DNA of 7,316 nucleotides from Sphingobacteriales bacterium. Lineage in GTDB: Bacteria > Bacteroidota > Bacteroidia > Chitinophagales > Chitinophagaceae. The DNA lies in assembly GCA_947463665.1 (NCBI GenBank), contig CANHUD010000117.1, positions 1 to 7,316 of the forward strand, written 5' to 3'. The notes beneath the pieces were generated by a model. The model made no database searches. It saw only the letters and a list, made by a program, of their open reading frames with translations, and was not told where the DNA came from. The translations under genes and the position numbers were made by a program. Below, one piece after another: positions 6,698 to 7,316 of the stretch (positions are counted from its first letter, which is position 1; the number at the start of each line of letters is the position of its first letter).

Positions 6698-7215
6698 CGC
6701 GTTTCTTTCATCGTGATCTTCGGCGGAGCCGCTTTTGGCAAGGCCAGTTTGGGTAGCTGGACAGGCATCCGATCTTTTATTTCACCGATGTTCCGAAACA
6801 TCAGATCAATGAACGTCCAGTTTTTTCCGCCATCTTCCGACTGAGCCAGCAGTACCGATTCCAGTTCTGCATCCGCAAACGGAGAAACGATGGTAGTGGT
6901 TTGAAGCAGCCCTGATTGCCATTTTTTCCCATTTTTTACGATGGCAACCGGATGTCCGTAGGTGATCTTTTTTACCTCCCCGCCAAACGCTTTGAACATA
7001 TTGAATCCGGAATCGATCAGCTTCAGGATCTGCTGGCCATCTTTCGGATCTTTGAGCATTTCCTTTGGCAGATACCGTCCAAATGTTTTACTATCTCCTT
7101 TGGCTAGTGCCTGGCCCATTTGCATGGCCTGGGTTTTGATAATTGTTTCTACAGCCGTTTGTGCTGATGCCAGGTTCAGGATAAAAACCAGCAGTATGGA
7201 CATTCCTGTTTTCAT
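6691..7215 (-). CDS. Small secreted protein of unknown function, possibly NTF2-like
   Basis: I do not recognise a named family. The 174-residue product starts with a clear signal peptide: basic MK, a hydrophobic core (about 5-16), and the likely cleavage site ASA-Q at 18/19. There is no lipobox cysteine and no cysteine anywhere, so a soluble periplasmic or exported protein is expected. Residues 22-55 look helical and include QALAKGDSKTFGRYLPKEM, a pattern seen at the start of NTF2/SnoaL-like folds; strand-like stretches follow (about 82-140) and the tail from 150 is rich in P and K. NTF2-like is a guess from this pattern. ATG 7215 is preferred over the in-frame TTG at 7245, because it places the signal peptide at the very N-terminus, lies just after a GAAGAG stretch, and overlaps the upstream stop codon as ATGA. 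It is probably translated together with the upstream membrane-protein gene. Its TAA stop lies within the last codons of the converging epimerase gene. Confidence 0.85.
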   Translation of the reverse strand: MKTGMSILLVFILNLASAQTAVETIIKTQAMQMGQALAKGDSKTFGRYLPKEMLKDPKDGQQILKLIDSGFNMFKAFGGEVKKITYGHPVAIVKNGKKWQSGLLQTTTIVSPFADAELESVLLAQSEDGGKNWTFIDLMFRNIGEIKDRMPVQLPKLALPKAAPPKITMKETRQ

Positions 7216-7316
7216 AAATCTCTTCGGTTGTTGATCCAGAAACAAAGTCCCCAGATCAGTGTAATGAGTATCAGGGTATAGATCGTATGTGGTTGTATTT
7301 CTGTCAGACTTTTCTC
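7212..7316 (-). CDS. C-terminal end of an unidentified membrane protein, 5' part outside window
   Basis: An open frame runs from the right edge of the window to a TGA at 7214-7212. It gives 34 residues that begin EKSLTEIQPH, continue as a strongly hydrophobic stretch IYTLILITLIWGLCFWI (residues 12-28 of the fragment), and finish with the basic, polar tail NNRRDL. There is no start codon in the visible part, so this is the 3' end of a longer gene. A membrane helix followed by a short positive tail suggests a C-terminal anchor with its end in the cytoplasm. The stop overlaps the ATG of the next minus-strand gene as ATGA, the same junction type as ftsQ/ftsA, which supports it as a real gene. The fragment is too short to assign a family. 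Confidence 0.72.
   Translation of the reverse strand, partial: EKSLTEIQPHTIYTLILITLIWGLCFWINNRRDL

Noticed and set aside
6721..6736. CGGC-GGA-GCCG hairpin followed by CTTTT as a plus-strand terminator after the epimerase
   Set aside because: The stem is only 4 bp and sits in the coding sequence of the converging gene (an AAPPK stretch), so the base composition is explained by codons.
7216..7245. TTG at 7245 as the start of the minus-strand secreted protein
   Set aside because: It would add ten polar residues before the signal peptide and lies inside the upstream membrane-protein gene. ATG 7215 gives a normal signal peptide and an ATGA junction.
1..7316. CRISPR array, tRNA/rRNA, insertion sequence, defence or mobile system
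   Set aside because: No spaced direct repeats, cloverleaf-like segments, transposase or integrase motifs, or terminal inverted repeats were seen. All but about 130 bases are accounted for by core or small envelope genes.

Overview
The window is a piece of a Bacteroidota chromosome, most likely from the Chitinophagaceae or a close relative. Three things point there: the gene order murC-ftsQ-ftsA-ftsZ with no ddl or murB inserted, the very long FtsZ with a Bacteroidota-type C-terminal tail, and a TAnnTTTG promoter element with almost no Shine-Dalgarno sequences. The lineage call is made from memory of these families, without a database search.

Layout. Positions 2-5667 (+) are the distal part of a division and cell-wall (dcw) cluster: the nearly complete 3' part of murC (a few N-terminal codons lie outside the window), then ftsQ (1-nt gap), ftsA (4-nt ATGA overlap) and ftsZ (50-nt gap). 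The tight packing and the absence of any visible terminator inside suggest one transcript, closed by a strong intrinsic terminator at 5700-5727. Eight bases further on, a Bacteroidota -7 box (5735-5742) sits directly in front of a separately transcribed TIGR01777-family SDR epimerase (5747-6697, +). Converging on it with a 7-bp overlap is a minus-strand gene for a small secreted protein of unknown function (6691-7215). Its ATG overlaps, as ATGA, the stop codon of another minus-strand gene of which only the last 34 codons, including a C-terminal membrane helix, are in the window (7212-7316).

How the genes work together. MurC makes UDP-MurNAc-L-Ala, the first peptide-bearing cell-wall precursor. 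FtsZ forms the cytokinetic ring, FtsA ties it to the membrane, and FtsQ is the bitopic scaffold of the periplasmic divisome. The epimerase has no proven role here, but relatives in cyanobacteria and plastids have been connected with division, so its position after ftsZ deserves a look. The minus-strand pair looks like a small envelope-related operon.

I found no RNA genes, mobile elements, CRISPR arrays, or evidence of a new defence or mobile system. The window is mostly ordinary core genome. The most interesting points are the FtsZ tail architecture, the apparently leaderless promoter of the epimerase, and the truncated membrane-protein gene at the right edge. No stretch over 300 bases lacks a gene.
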